Counted from the first letter of the stretch, positions 36,012 to 44,463 are shown. The stretch: 64,000 nt of DNA from Streptomyces sp. MA5143a (GCF_900290235.1 NZ_OLMK01000062.1:27884-91883), one strand, 5' to 3'. The notes: generated by a model from the sequence alone, not told the origin. Translations and numbers: made by a program.

Positions 36012-36020
36012 CCCGCCCGG

Positions 36021-36692
36021 CTACGGGCTGAGCCGCTCCACCCGCCACGACCCGTCCGGCAGCGCCACGTACCGCAGCCGGTCGTGCAGCCGGTTGTACC
36101 GGCCCTGCCAGAACTCCACGCTCGTCGGCACCACCCGGAAACCGCCCCAGTGCGGCGGCACCGGCACCTGCTCGCCCTCCGGGTACCGGGCGGTCAGCTC
36201 CGCGTACGCCGCCTCCAGCTCCGCCCGCGACGAGATCACCGAGGACTGCGCGCTCGCCCACGCCCCCAGCTGCGACCCGTGCGGCCGCACCCGGAAGTAC
36301 GCCGCCGTCTCGTCCCGGCCCGTGCGCCGCGCCGTCCCCGTCACGATCACCTGCCGGGCGATCGCGTGCCACGGGAAGACCAGCGACACCTGGGGGTTCT
36401 CCGCCAGGTCACGCGCCTTGCGGGAGTCGTAGTTCGTGTAGAACACGAAGCCCCGCTCGTCGTACGCCTTCATCAGCACGGTACGAGAGCTCGGGTGCCC
36501 CTCCGCGTCGACCGTCGACACCACCATCGCGTTCGGCTCGAACAGCCCGCCCTCCTGCGCGGCCTCCAGGAACCACCGCCCGAACTGCTCCATCGGGCCG
36601 ACGGCCAGCTCGCTCTCGTCGAGCCCGTCGGCGCGGTACTGCTTGCGCATCACAGCGGGATCGGGCACGGGCTCCAGACCGGGATCGTTCAC
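36021..36692 (-). CDS. pdxH: pyridoxamine 5'-phosphate oxidase
   Basis: 223-aa FMN enzyme making pyridoxal 5'-phosphate from the pyridoxine or pyridoxamine form. Seen: MRKQYRADGL, FMN-binding SSRTVLMKAYDERGFVFYTNY, QVSLVFPWHAIARQV and C-terminal WRVERLSP. GTG 36692 follows GGATGACC. It is transcribed away from citrate synthase; both may be controlled from the shared promoter region. Confidence 0.95.
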   Translation of the reverse strand: MNDPGLEPVPDPAVMRKQYRADGLDESELAVGPMEQFGRWFLEAAQEGGLFEPNAMVVSTVDAEGHPSSRTVLMKAYDERGFVFYTNYDSRKARDLAENPQVSLVFPWHAIARQVIVTGTARRTGRDETAAYFRVRPHGSQLGAWASAQSSVISSRAELEAAYAELTARYPEGEQVPVPPHWGGFRVVPTSVEFWQGRYNRLHDRLRYVALPDGSWRVERLSP

Positions 36693-36765
36693 ATGGTCAT
36701 CCTGCCGTATCGCCCACGGCACCCGCCGACCGACGGCCCGCCCGGCCGGCTCCCCACCCGCATGT

Positions 36766-36778
36766 GGCACTGAGTGCC
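36766..36778. promoter_or_regulatory. palindrome in the pdxH/citrate synthase divergent promoter
   Basis: GGCACT-G-AGTGCC is a perfect 13-bp odd palindrome; a second half-site GGCACTCAG begins at 36798. It lies 74 bp before pdxH and 107 bp before citrate synthase, as expected for a shared operator. Regulator unknown. Confidence 0.5.
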
Positions 36779-36884
36779 GCACACCCTCCCCAAACATGGC
36801 ACTCAGGCGTATCGTGCAGGAACATTCTGGATGGACCCCCGAACAGCCGATCCCCCTGTCGCACACATCACGAGGAGCCGCCTG

Positions 36885-37985
36885 ATGTCCGACTTCGTAC
36901 CCGGTCTCGAAGGAGTCGTCGCGTTCGAGACGGAGATCGCCGAACCGGACAAGGAGGGCGGCGCGCTCCGCTACCGCGGCGTCGACATCGAGGACCTCGT
37001 CGGTCACGTCTCCTTCGGAAACGTCTGGGGCCTGCTCGTCGACGGCGCCTTCCGCCCCGGCCTGCCGCCCGCCGAGCCCTTCCCCATCCCCGTCCACTCC
37101 GGCGACATCCGCGTCGACGTCCAGTCCGCCCTCGCCATGCTCGCCCCCGTCTGGGGCCTCAAACCCCTCCTCGACATCGACGAGGAGCAGGCCCGCGCGG
37201 ACCTCGCCCGCGCCGCCGTCATGGCCCTGTCCTACGTCGCCCAGTCCGCCCGCGGGCAGGGCCTGCCCATGGTCCCGCAGCGCGAGATCGACAAGGCGCA
37301 GTCCGTCGTCGAACGCTTCATGATCCGCTGGCGCGGAGAGCCCGACCCCAAGCACGTCGCCGCCGTCGACGCCTACTGGACGAGCGCCGCCGAGCACGGC
37401 ATGAACGCGTCCACCTTCACGGCCCGCGTCATCGCGTCCACCGGCGCGGACGTGGCGGCCGCCCTCTCCGGAGCCGTGGGCGCCATGTCCGGCCCCCTGC
37501 ACGGCGGCGCCCCCTCCCGCGTCCTCGGCATGATCGAGGAGATCGAACGCACGGGCGACGCCGACGCCTACGTCAAACAGGCCCTCGACAAGGGCGAACG
37601 CCTCATGGGCTTCGGCCACCGCGTCTACCGCGCCGAGGACCCCCGCGCCCGCGTCCTGCGCCGCACCGCCCGTGAGCTGGGAGCCCCCCGCTTCGAGGTC
37701 GCCGAAGCCCTGGAGAAGGCCGCCCTCGCCGAACTCCACGCCCGCCGGCCCGACCGCGTCCTCGCCACCAACGTCGAGTTCTGGGCCGCCATCGTCCTCG
37801 ACTTCGCCGAGGTCCCGGCCCACATGTTCACCTCGATGTTCACCTGCGCCCGCACCGCCGGCTGGTCCGCCCACATCCTCGAACAGAAGCGCACCGGCCG
37901 CCTCGTCCGCCCCTCCGCCCGCTACACCGGCCCGGGTCCCCGCAGCCCCCGCGAGATCGAGGGCTACGAGGACATCGCGCACTGA
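36885..37985 (+). CDS. citrate synthase 2 / methylcitrate synthase-like
   Basis: 366 aa. Catalytic His segments GPLHGGAP and GFGHRVYRAEDPR, with the late VEFWAA acid region, are visible. ATG 36885 is chosen over ATG 36774 because of GAGGAG and a normal family N-terminus (GLEGVVAFETEIAEPD). Condenses acetyl-CoA (or propionyl-CoA) with oxaloacetate. Adjacent acyl-CoA genes make a methylcitrate role possible. Confidence 0.93.
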   Translation: MSDFVPGLEGVVAFETEIAEPDKEGGALRYRGVDIEDLVGHVSFGNVWGLLVDGAFRPGLPPAEPFPIPVHSGDIRVDVQSALAMLAPVWGLKPLLDIDEEQARADLARAAVMALSYVAQSARGQGLPMVPQREIDKAQSVVERFMIRWRGEPDPKHVAAVDAYWTSAAEHGMNASTFTARVIASTGADVAAALSGAVGAMSGPLHGGAPSRVLGMIEEIERTGDADAYVKQALDKGERLMGFGHRVYRAEDPRARVLRRTARELGAPRFEVAEALEKAALAELHARRPDRVLATNVEFWAAIVLDFAEVPAHMFTSMFTCARTAGWSAHILEQKRTGRLVRPSARYTGPGPRSPREIEGYEDIAH

Positions 37986-38012
37986 CACGGCAGCCCCGGC
38001 GGCCCCCGGGAC

Positions 38013-38040
38013 TCACGCGGGGCTGAGCAGCCCCGCGTGA
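38013..38040. terminator. terminator overlapping the oxygenase stop codon
   Basis: TCACGCGGGGCT-gagc-AGCCCCGCGTGA, a perfect 12-bp stem with a 4-nt loop, between convergent genes. Its left edge is the stop codon of the minus-strand oxygenase gene, so the stem is partly coding. Confidence 0.72.
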
Positions 38041-39020
38041 TGCCGCTCCGCCACCAGCGGGTGCGCCCGCAGCTTCCCCTTCAGCTCGTTGAACCCGTAC
38101 TCCGCGAACAGCGGGTTGGCCGGATCGTCGGTCACGCCCGGCGCGGCCGAGGCGTACGGGAAGACCAGCGGCTCTATCCGCGCGTCCAGGCGCGGATTGT
38201 AGAAGAACGGCACCGAGAACCGCTCGGTCGCCCCCGGCGGGCTCACCACCCGGTGGTTGGTCGCCACCAGGTACCCCTGGGTGGCCACCTCCAGCAGCTC
38301 CCCGAGGTTCACCACGAAGGCCCCCGGGATGGGCGGCACCTCATGGAACAGCCCGTCCTCCCGCTCCACCTGCAACCCGCCCACCTGGTCCTGGAGCAAC
38401 AGGGTCAGGAACCCGTAGTCCTTGTGGGCCCCCACCCCCTGGTCGGCGCCGTCCCCGGCACTGCCCGGATACCGCACCAGCTTCAGATGCGGGTGCGCCC
38501 CCTGTCCGAAGATCGGCGCGTAGAAGTCCGCCGGGGCGCCGATCGACACCAGCAGCTCCCGCAGCAGCCGGTCGGCGACGCCGCTCAGCCGGTCGATCCA
38601 CCCCAGCGCGACCTCCCGCAGCTCCGGCAGCGACCGGGGCCACTGGTTGGGCCCCTGGAGCCACCAGTACGCGGGCTCCCCGTCGGCCGGCACCCGGGCC
38701 GGCCGCTCGGCGCCCACGTCCAGCTGGTCCCGCCAGTCCTGCCGGCCGCCGGTCCGCTCGTCCCCGGTGCGCGTATAGCCCCGGAAGTGCGGTGACCGCA
38801 CGTTGTCGATGGCGAGCCGCTCACTCTCGGGCAACGCGAAGAACTCCCGCATGACCCGGGTGAGCCGCTCGATCTCCGTCTGCTGCACCCCGTGCCCGAC
38901 GAGCTGGAAGAACCCCACATCGTGCGCCGCGCTGTGCAACTGCGCGTGCAACAGCCCGCGCGCCTCGGGCCCGCGCTCGGCCGCCGAGAGATCGATGATG
39001 GGAAGCTGCTGATACATCAT
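38013..39020 (-). CDS. isopenicillin N synthase-type 2OG-Fe(II) oxygenase
   Basis: 335 aa. N-terminal DIOX_N part (LPIIDLSAAERG ... GFFQLVGHGV) and the catalytic jelly roll with iron ligands His199, Asp201 and His256, and 2-oxoglutarate ligands Arg267/Ser269 (RFSVPFF). Two consecutive ATGs (39020, 39017) are possible. A leader peptide ORF lies 117 bp upstream on the same strand, hinting at sulfur-linked control. The last codons form a terminator hairpin. Confidence 0.92.
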   Translation of the reverse strand: MMYQQLPIIDLSAAERGPEARGLLHAQLHSAAHDVGFFQLVGHGVQQTEIERLTRVMREFFALPESERLAIDNVRSPHFRGYTRTGDERTGGRQDWRDQLDVGAERPARVPADGEPAYWWLQGPNQWPRSLPELREVALGWIDRLSGVADRLLRELLVSIGAPADFYAPIFGQGAHPHLKLVRYPGSAGDGADQGVGAHKDYGFLTLLLQDQVGGLQVEREDGLFHEVPPIPGAFVVNLGELLEVATQGYLVATNHRVVSPPGATERFSVPFFYNPRLDARIEPLVFPYASAAPGVTDDPANPLFAEYGFNELKGKLRAHPLVAERHHAGLLSPA

Positions 39021-39136
39021 GAGACACGTCCGCAGGGTGTACGGGAGCCCGCGCCGACGCCGAGGGTGGGGCGGGGCCGCGGGTGCCAGGGGGAAAGGGC
39101 AGGACAGCAGAACGGGAAAGACCGAAGAGGCCGATC

Positions 39137-39214
39137 TCAGGCGGAACGCCGACAGCCCATGCTTGTGACGCGCACGAAATCCACGTGCCGGCGTCGAACA
39201 AGCATCAGAACCAT
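39137..39214 (-). CDS. putative leader peptide of the RRHVD family
   Basis: 25 aa: MVLMLVRRRHVDF followed by VRVTSMGCRRSA. Short Streptomyces ORFs with RRHVDxxRxxSxxC are known as putative leader peptides, mainly upstream of sulfur-metabolism and transport genes. CTGGGGGC precedes the ATG; a TATTCT sequence slightly further up could be a -10 element. It lies 117 bp upstream of the oxygenase start on the same strand. Cys and Arg codons near its end could serve translation-dependent attenuation. Confidence 0.75.
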   Translation of the reverse strand: MVLMLVRRRHVDFVRVTSMGCRRSA

Positions 39215-39250
39215 GCCCCCAGAATACTCCGCCCCTCACAAACGCAGACG

Positions 39251-39319
39251 ACCCGCGGGCTCAGGTCTCTCATCCAAAGGAAGAGAAAGCCGGCCGGACG
39301 TACCGGCGAGCCCACGGGT
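39251..39319 (-). other. candidate structured RNA or dyad element
   Basis: Outer arms 39251-39262 and 39308-39319 pair over 12 positions. On the minus strand the odd pair is a G-U wobble, on the plus strand a C-A mismatch, which favours minus transcription. Inside are two more hairpins (TCTCT/AGAGA, and a GCCGG/CCGGC stem). It stands 37 nt before the leader peptide ATG. It could be a cis-acting RNA or a regulator site. Confidence 0.35.
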
Positions 39320-39369
39320 CGGGTGACTGCTTGAGATTGGGCCGGCTGCGCGTGCGATCACACGCTGGT

Positions 39370-39396
39370 CCGGCACCGCACTGTGCGTGGTGCCGG
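39370..39396. terminator. strong hairpin, possible terminator
   Basis: CCGGCACC / GGTGCCGG, 8 perfect pairs with an 11-nt loop that can pair further. Orientation and purpose are unclear. Confidence 0.35.
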
Positions 39397-39541
39397 GCCG
39401 CTAGCCCGCAGCCACCTCACGCGTCCGGTTGTCATACATCTGCCGAACCACCTCCCTTCTCGTGTACCGCACACCCTAAGAAGGGGTCCGCGGGCGCTCA
39501 AGTGATTTTCCGAGAGAATTTCGCCGGGCCCCTCCGCGGCC

Positions 39542-39643
39542 GACCCGCGGGCCTTCGAGTTGCCGGAGCCGGAGCGCGGGGATGTGCGGTTGCGGGATGT
39601 GCGGGTCGAGGAGGACGGCATCCGGGTGCGGCTGGAGGGCTAG
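39542..39643 (+). pseudogene. C-terminal relic of a DUF2993 (LmeA-like) gene
   Basis: A 33-codon stretch ending TAG at 39641-39643 encodes RLRDVRVEEDGIRVRLEG, which resembles the conserved end of DUF2993 lipid-binding proteins. A stop lies shortly upstream in frame and no start or upstream domain remains, so it is a degraded leftover. Confidence 0.45.
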
Positions 39644-39772
39644 GGGCCGACCGTGGGTGGCAGCTGAGTCCCGCTGCCCGACGGCGTGGGGCGGGTCGTG
39701 GCTTTCGCCTGCTCAGGGCAGTTGGACGGTCGGCGACCCTGGTTTCTTGATGAGATTTGGTGTGCTGATGTG

Positions 39773-39802
39773 TTGACCTCTGTTTGAGATCTCTTCTACG
39801 TT
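39773..39802 (+). promoter_or_regulatory. probable vegetative promoter of the second GH5 gene
   Basis: TTGACC (39773-39778) and TACGTT (39797-39802) are separated by 18 bp, a reasonable HrdB-type match. It would give a leader of about 60 nt before GTG 39871. Confidence 0.4.
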
Positions 39803-39870
39803 GCGGAAGCCACAGAGCCGCCGACCTGCTGTCGAGGTTTCGCGGACGCAACTGCCCAGAAAGGGATGTC

Positions 39871-40914
39871 GTGCCACGAAAGAACCATCGCGGGACCGCT
39901 TGTCTGGGGGCGCTGCTGGCCGGCGCCACGGTGTTCGGCGGGGCCCTCGCCGCCCCGGCGTCCGCCGCCTCCGCGTCCGACTCCTCCACCGGCAAGGCCG
40001 TCCTCCCGGTGAGCGCCTTCAAGGGCGTCAACTGGGCGGACCCGCGTGACAACTACGCCGACGACGCGGTGGTCCCCTCGGGTCTGTCCACGTCCGACAG
40101 CTACGCCACCACCTACGCCAAGTCCCGCGCGATCATCGGCGGGTTCGCGAAGCTCGGCGCCAACACGGTCCGCCTCCCGGTCAACCCGACCTCCGTGAAC
40201 GGCCCGTTCTGGAAGTCGTACCGGGGTGCGATCGACGCCGCCACCGACAAGGGCTTCAAGGTCATCCTGGGCTACTGGGAGGCCGACAACGCCAAGGACG
40301 GCAAGATCGACGACCAGGCCGCCTGGGACCGTATGTGGGCGCGGATCACGTCGTCGTACGCGGGCGACTCCAAGGTGTACTTCGAGCCGATGAACGAGCC
40401 GTTCGGCTACACCTCGCAGGAATGGCGCGATGTCGCCGCCCGCTGGGTCAGGACGCACCGCTTCGTGCCGCGCGACCGGATCCTCGTCGGCGGCGTCAAG
40501 TACAGCGAGGACGTCAAGCCGGTGTGCGCCGACAGCCGGCTGAACGGCACCCGTATCGCGCTGCACAACTACGGCTTCTGGCACACCGACTGGACGAGCG
40601 TCGAGCAGTGGAAGGCCGACTTCAAGGAGCGCATCGGCACATGCGCCTCGCGCACGATCCTCGACGAGTTCGGCGCCTCCATGACGACCGGCCTCGACTA
40701 CAACGGCCCGGTGGGCGGTTCCAACGAGGTCGCGTACATCCAGGCCGCCACCGACACCATCCGGGAGCTGGGCCTCGGTTCGGTCTACTGGCCGGGACTG
40801 CGCAACGGCGACACATACTCACTGACCACCCTCCAGGGCACGGGCACCCGCCTCAGCCTGAAGGTCAACAACCAGAGCGGACTGGACCGTCTGCACTGGG
40901 CCTGGAAGCGGTGA
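39871..40914 (+). CDS. secreted GH5-family glycoside hydrolase
   Basis: 347 aa. GTG 39871 follows AAAGGGA; a signal peptide (MPRKNHRGTACLG ... PASAAS) is clear. GH5 hallmarks: KLGANTVRLPVNP, acid/base Glu in EPMNEPFGY and nucleophile Glu in ILDEFGAS. No carbohydrate-binding module. Substrate may be a beta-glucan or mannan. No CebR site lies upstream, unlike the cellulase near 2.1 kb. Confidence 0.9.
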   Translation: MPRKNHRGTACLGALLAGATVFGGALAAPASAASASDSSTGKAVLPVSAFKGVNWADPRDNYADDAVVPSGLSTSDSYATTYAKSRAIIGGFAKLGANTVRLPVNPTSVNGPFWKSYRGAIDAATDKGFKVILGYWEADNAKDGKIDDQAAWDRMWARITSSYAGDSKVYFEPMNEPFGYTSQEWRDVAARWVRTHRFVPRDRILVGGVKYSEDVKPVCADSRLNGTRIALHNYGFWHTDWTSVEQWKADFKERIGTCASRTILDEFGASMTTGLDYNGPVGGSNEVAYIQAATDTIRELGLGSVYWPGLRNGDTYSLTTLQGTGTRLSLKVNNQSGLDRLHWAWKR

Positions 40915-41148
40915 CCACCGACCGGGCGGCGGCCGCCGTGAGATGCGGGGCCGCGGCGCGACACCGACGCTGACTCCCCTCCGGGTCCGGCGCCCCTGGC
41001 GAGCGGGCCCGGAACCCGGACGGCGCCCGGCGGGCGCCGAGATGCGCCGCCGCAGGACCCGGCGCACGATGGGAGAGGGGCGTTCCGGCCAATGGGCTGA
41101 GGGGTGTTGGAATCCGGGGCGGGCATGCGCGAGGAGTAGGGGAGAACC

Positions 41149-42024
41149 ATGAGGAAATCCCTGGTGGCCACGCTCGCCGGATCGGTGGTGGCCCTTCTGC
41201 TGGCCGGACCCGGTCCCACCGCGTCGGCGGCTTCCTCGTACTGCGAGGACACGACGCCCAACTCCTCGATCCTGTTCTACAAGCGGAGCACCGGTGAGGC
41301 CGCCACGGGCACGCTCTCCGACGGCCGTTGGCAGTACAAGACCGCGTTCGACCTCCCCACGGGCTACACGCACGCGGCGGCGAGCCGCGACTCGATCGTG
41401 CTCTACAACACGAACACCGGGGCCGGTGAGGCGGGCACGTTCGAGGCGGGCCGCTACGAGCAGGTGCAGAGCTTCGACGACTTCTCACGGGGCTGGACCC
41501 ATGTCGAGGCGGCCGGTGACACGGTGCTCTTCTACAACTCCCGTACCGGCCAGGGCGTGACGGGCACGCTCACCGGCGGCGAGTACCAGCACGGCCAGTT
41601 CTACTCCACGTTCAGCAAGGGCTGGAGCAGCATCGCCGCCTCCTGCGACACGGCGGCGTTCGCGGCCGGAAACCGGCTGGGCTTCGGGACGCTTCAGGAC
41701 GGCCTCTACACGCACCAGGGCGCACGCAACGGAGCGCCGCTGGGCACCCTGACCGCGACCGAGGACTCCCTGCTGGCCCTGGCCAGGACCGGTTCGCGGC
41801 TCCAGGCCAGGGTCGCGACGGCCACGGACGGCTCGGTCGGCACGGTCCGCGGGATCGGTACGACGGGACTGTGGGACAAGGTGGGCCGGACCTCGGACTC
41901 GCTATTCTTCTACAAGACCGACGGCACCGCCTGGACCTCGACCCTCACCGACGGCAACTACGCGAACGTCGGCTCCCTGGCGAACGTGTCCTCGGGCTGG
42001 ACCCTCATCGAGGGCGGCGTGTAG
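41149..42024 (+). CDS. secreted six-repeat (beta-propeller-like) protein
   Basis: 291 aa with a signal peptide ending near ASA-ASS. The mature part is about six repeats of roughly 43 residues, each like D-S-I-V-L-Y-N…T-G…G-T-F…G-R-Y…G-W-T-x-V; repeats 1-3 and 6 are clear, 4-5 degenerate. Tachylectin-like lectins and other propellers have such units. No catalytic motif. Role could be carbohydrate or surface binding. It follows the GH5 gene after a 234-bp gap with no gene. Confidence 0.8.
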   Translation: MRKSLVATLAGSVVALLLAGPGPTASAASSYCEDTTPNSSILFYKRSTGEAATGTLSDGRWQYKTAFDLPTGYTHAAASRDSIVLYNTNTGAGEAGTFEAGRYEQVQSFDDFSRGWTHVEAAGDTVLFYNSRTGQGVTGTLTGGEYQHGQFYSTFSKGWSSIAASCDTAAFAAGNRLGFGTLQDGLYTHQGARNGAPLGTLTATEDSLLALARTGSRLQARVATATDGSVGTVRGIGTTGLWDKVGRTSDSLFFYKTDGTAWTSTLTDGNYANVGSLANVSSGWTLIEGGV

Positions 42025-42098
42025 CCGGACACCGAGGGCAGATGTGCGGCCGGAGATCGAGGGCGGCGGGTGACCGGTCCCGGCGACCCGCCCGCGCG

Positions 42099-42761
42099 TC
42101 AGTCGTGCAGGACGGCGAACACGGCGCGGGCGCGGCTGCCGTCCGGCAGCTCCCAGTGGCCGGAGACATGTCCCAGGGCGTCTGCGGGGCGGTCGGCCAC
42201 GGCGTCCGGGGCGGGCCGCAGGACCCGGTGCAGACGGAGGGTGAGGCCCGGCGCGACGGCGATGCCGGTGGCGTCCTTGTCGTCCTCGGCGGAGGGCGCG
42301 TCGCCGGCGGCGGCCGGCGGCAGCGGCGCGGAGCCCGCGTAGGAGCGGACGATCTCGTGGTCCGGGGTGTCGGTGAGACTCTGGGCCTGGGCCTGGGCGC
42401 GGCCCTCGAACAGGGCGAGGAGCTCCGTGACGAGTACGGGGTCGTGGCAGCCGTCGTAGACCCAGCGCGTGCCGAGCACACCGTGCTCGGTGGTGCCGAT
42501 CAGGGCGTGCTCGGCGCCGTCGAGGGGGGCGCCGCGGTAGGTGAGGGGCACCAGGTAGTGGACGGGTTCGGGGCCGGCGGTGTCGGTGGCCACCATGAAC
42601 TCGACGCCGACCTCGCCCGCCGGATCGTCGAGCCGGAACCCCCCGGCCCTGGCCAACCGCGGCTCACCCGCGCCGCCCAGGTACCACGGGCGGCCCGGCA
42701 GCCAGGCGGTGAGCAGTTCGAGCTTGGTGGGCGTGAGCGTGGTGCGGTGAATGATCGCCAT
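42099..42761 (-). CDS. maltokinase N-terminal cap-like protein
   Basis: 220-aa stand-alone protein resembling the N-terminal cap domain of Mak1/maltokinase (LELLTAWLPGRPWYLGG; YLVPLTYRGAPLDGAEHALIGTTEHGVLG; WVYDGCHDPVLVTELLALF). The kinase domain is absent. ATG 42761. Role unknown; possibly linked to alpha-glucan metabolism. Confidence 0.8.
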   Translation of the reverse strand: MAIIHRTTLTPTKLELLTAWLPGRPWYLGGAGEPRLARAGGFRLDDPAGEVGVEFMVATDTAGPEPVHYLVPLTYRGAPLDGAEHALIGTTEHGVLGTRWVYDGCHDPVLVTELLALFEGRAQAQAQSLTDTPDHEIVRSYAGSAPLPPAAAGDAPSAEDDKDATGIAVAPGLTLRLHRVLRPAPDAVADRPADALGHVSGHWELPDGSRARAVFAVLHD

Positions 42762-42867
42762 CCCCCGATTCTCCGCCCGCCCACCACCACGACGCGAACC
42801 CTTTCCGGCGACGACCGCGCTCCTGCCCCCCGTCGGCTCCTGCGCACCCGGCCGACCACCGGAGCGC

Positions 42868-44463
42868 CTACGGGGCCGCCTTCCCCAGCGTCTCCAGGTC
42901 CAGGGCCGCCGCGATGCGGACGGCGACGTCCTCCGCGTAGAGGGAGTCGGTGCGTTCGAACGGGGTGCGGCCGGCGCCCCGGAGGAACGTGACGACGCCG
43001 AGGGTGCGGCCCCGGCTGCGCAGTACGGCGCAGAGGGCGTGGACCGTCTCCGGCGGCCACTGGCGGGCGGAGGCCCAGTCGCGGGCGGCCTCCGGGGCGG
43101 CGGACCCGGCGCTGGCGCGTACCGATCCGGCCCGTTCCACGCATTGCAGCGCGGGGTGCCCCCGGCCGTAGCGGACGGGGATGCCGGCGTGTCCGGCGAG
43201 GTTGCTGGGGCCGGGCGCGCCGGAGGGCGTGGCGGCGGCCCGCACGAGCCGTACCGGCCCGTCGTCGGCCGGCGGGGTGCCCGCGACCCGGTCGATGAGG
43301 GCGTGGTCGGCGAAGCCGGCGAGGGCGAAGTCGAGGTGCACGGTGGCGGCCTCGCCGGGGTCCTCGCACTCGGCGGCGGCGCGTGCCGCCCGGTGGAGCT
43401 GGTTGACGCGGAAACGGAGGAGGGCGGCCTCCTGTTCGCTCTGCTTGGCCTCGGTGATGTCCTGGAAGAGCCACCCGACCCCGAGGGGGACGGGTTCCTC
43501 GGCGAGCGGTGAGGCGAGGCGGAGGAAGCCGCTGCGCCAGCAGCGACGTTTCTCCCCGTCGGGGGTGCGGACGCCGACCCAGATCTCGGCGGGCGCGGGC
43601 GGCGCGCCCTCGGCGAGGACATGGGTGAGGGCGCTCTCCAGCTCCTCGACGCCCTGGGTGAGGAGTTCTCCGAGGGGCCGGCCGAGGACGGCGGTGCGGC
43701 TGATGCCGAGGCTGCGGGCGGCGTGCGCGTTGACGACGGCGGCCCGCAGGTCGGCGTCGACGAGGACGACTCCCCACGAGGCGTCGTCGAAGAGGGCCTC
43801 GCTGAGCGCGATGGACCGCTCCAGGTCGATCTGGGCGTGGACCTCGCTGAAGGCGCAGTACAGGCCGGCGGGTTTGCCGTCGGGTCCGCGCACGGCGGCG
43901 GACTGGGTGCGCACGAGGACCCGTCCGCCGTCCTTGGTGACGAGGGCGAACTCGTGGACCTGCCGTCCGGAGGCGTGCATGGCGGCCATCAGCCGCGTCT
44001 CGACCTCCTCCGCGTCGGCGGTCCGTACGGCCCAGTCGGCGAAGCCGCGCCGTCCGACGGCTTCCTCGGCGCTCCAGCCGAGGATGCGTTCCGCCTCGCG
44101 GTTCCAGTGCGTGACGACCCCGTCGGCGTCGAAGGCGCACAGGGCCGCGTCCATGCCGTCGAGGAGGGCGGCGAGGAGGTCCGCGTCACCGGGATCCACG
44201 GAGTCCACGGCGTCCTCCGTGTCGATGTCGTCGATGTCGTCCGAGCCGTCTGTGGCGTCGGTGTCCTCGCCGTCGCCGCTGTGCACGCTCTGATCGGTGT
44301 CGTCGATCCGGCCGCCGCGGCCGGTGCCCGGACCGTTCTTTTCGGGCTCGTCGGGCCCCAGTGCGTCGGTGGCCCCTTTACGCCGGGAAGCACTCACCTG
44401 AACCCCCTGCAGGCTGCGTTGCGTCCGCACGTACGGCGCGTCGGTTCGCTCACTCGTCATCAT
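42868..44463 (-). CDS. PAS-PAS-GAF sensory protein without output domain
   Basis: 531 aa. After an acidic N-terminus (Asp-rich, about 50-95) come a PAS domain (FDADGVVTHWNREAERILGW, about 105-225), a second PAS (about 230-345, with VGWLFQDITEAKQSEQ) and a C-terminal GAF-like domain. There is no PP2C phosphatase or kinase domain, though many Streptomyces relatives have one. It lies 167 bp from the SIS gene and may be a ligand sensor acting through partners. Confidence 0.85.
   Translation of the reverse strand: MMTSERTDAPYVRTQRSLQGVQVSASRRKGATDALGPDEPEKNGPGTGRGGRIDDTDQSVHSGDGEDTDATDGSDDIDDIDTEDAVDSVDPGDADLLAALLDGMDAALCAFDADGVVTHWNREAERILGWSAEEAVGRRGFADWAVRTADAEEVETRLMAAMHASGRQVHEFALVTKDGGRVLVRTQSAAVRGPDGKPAGLYCAFSEVHAQIDLERSIALSEALFDDASWGVVLVDADLRAAVVNAHAARSLGISRTAVLGRPLGELLTQGVEELESALTHVLAEGAPPAPAEIWVGVRTPDGEKRRCWRSGFLRLASPLAEEPVPLGVGWLFQDITEAKQSEQEAALLRFRVNQLHRAARAAAECEDPGEAATVHLDFALAGFADHALIDRVAGTPPADDGPVRLVRAAATPSGAPGPSNLAGHAGIPVRYGRGHPALQCVERAGSVRASAGSAAPEAARDWASARQWPPETVHALCAVLRSRGRTLGVVTFLRGAGRTPFERTDSLYAEDVAVRIAAALDLETLGKAAP

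Larger units (their letters stand above)
39021..39870. other. long intergenic region with leader peptide, dyad RNA and gene relic
   Basis: 850 bp between the oxygenase and the second GH5 gene. It holds a 25-residue leader peptide (39137-39214, minus), an imperfect three-branch dyad (39251-39319), a hairpin (39370-39396), a 34-codon relic of a DUF2993 gene (39542-39643) and a probable vegetative promoter (39773-39802). No other coding sequence is supported. Confidence 0.7.

Noticed and set aside
36021..37988. pdxH extended to a 655-codon protein
   Set aside because: The upstream two-thirds is antisense to citrate synthase. GTG 36692 with a ribosome site gives the normal PdxH length.
39331..39750. 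A 139-codon plus-strand frame in the 39-kb gap
   Set aside because: No domain and no good start; the DUF2993-like relic is in another frame.
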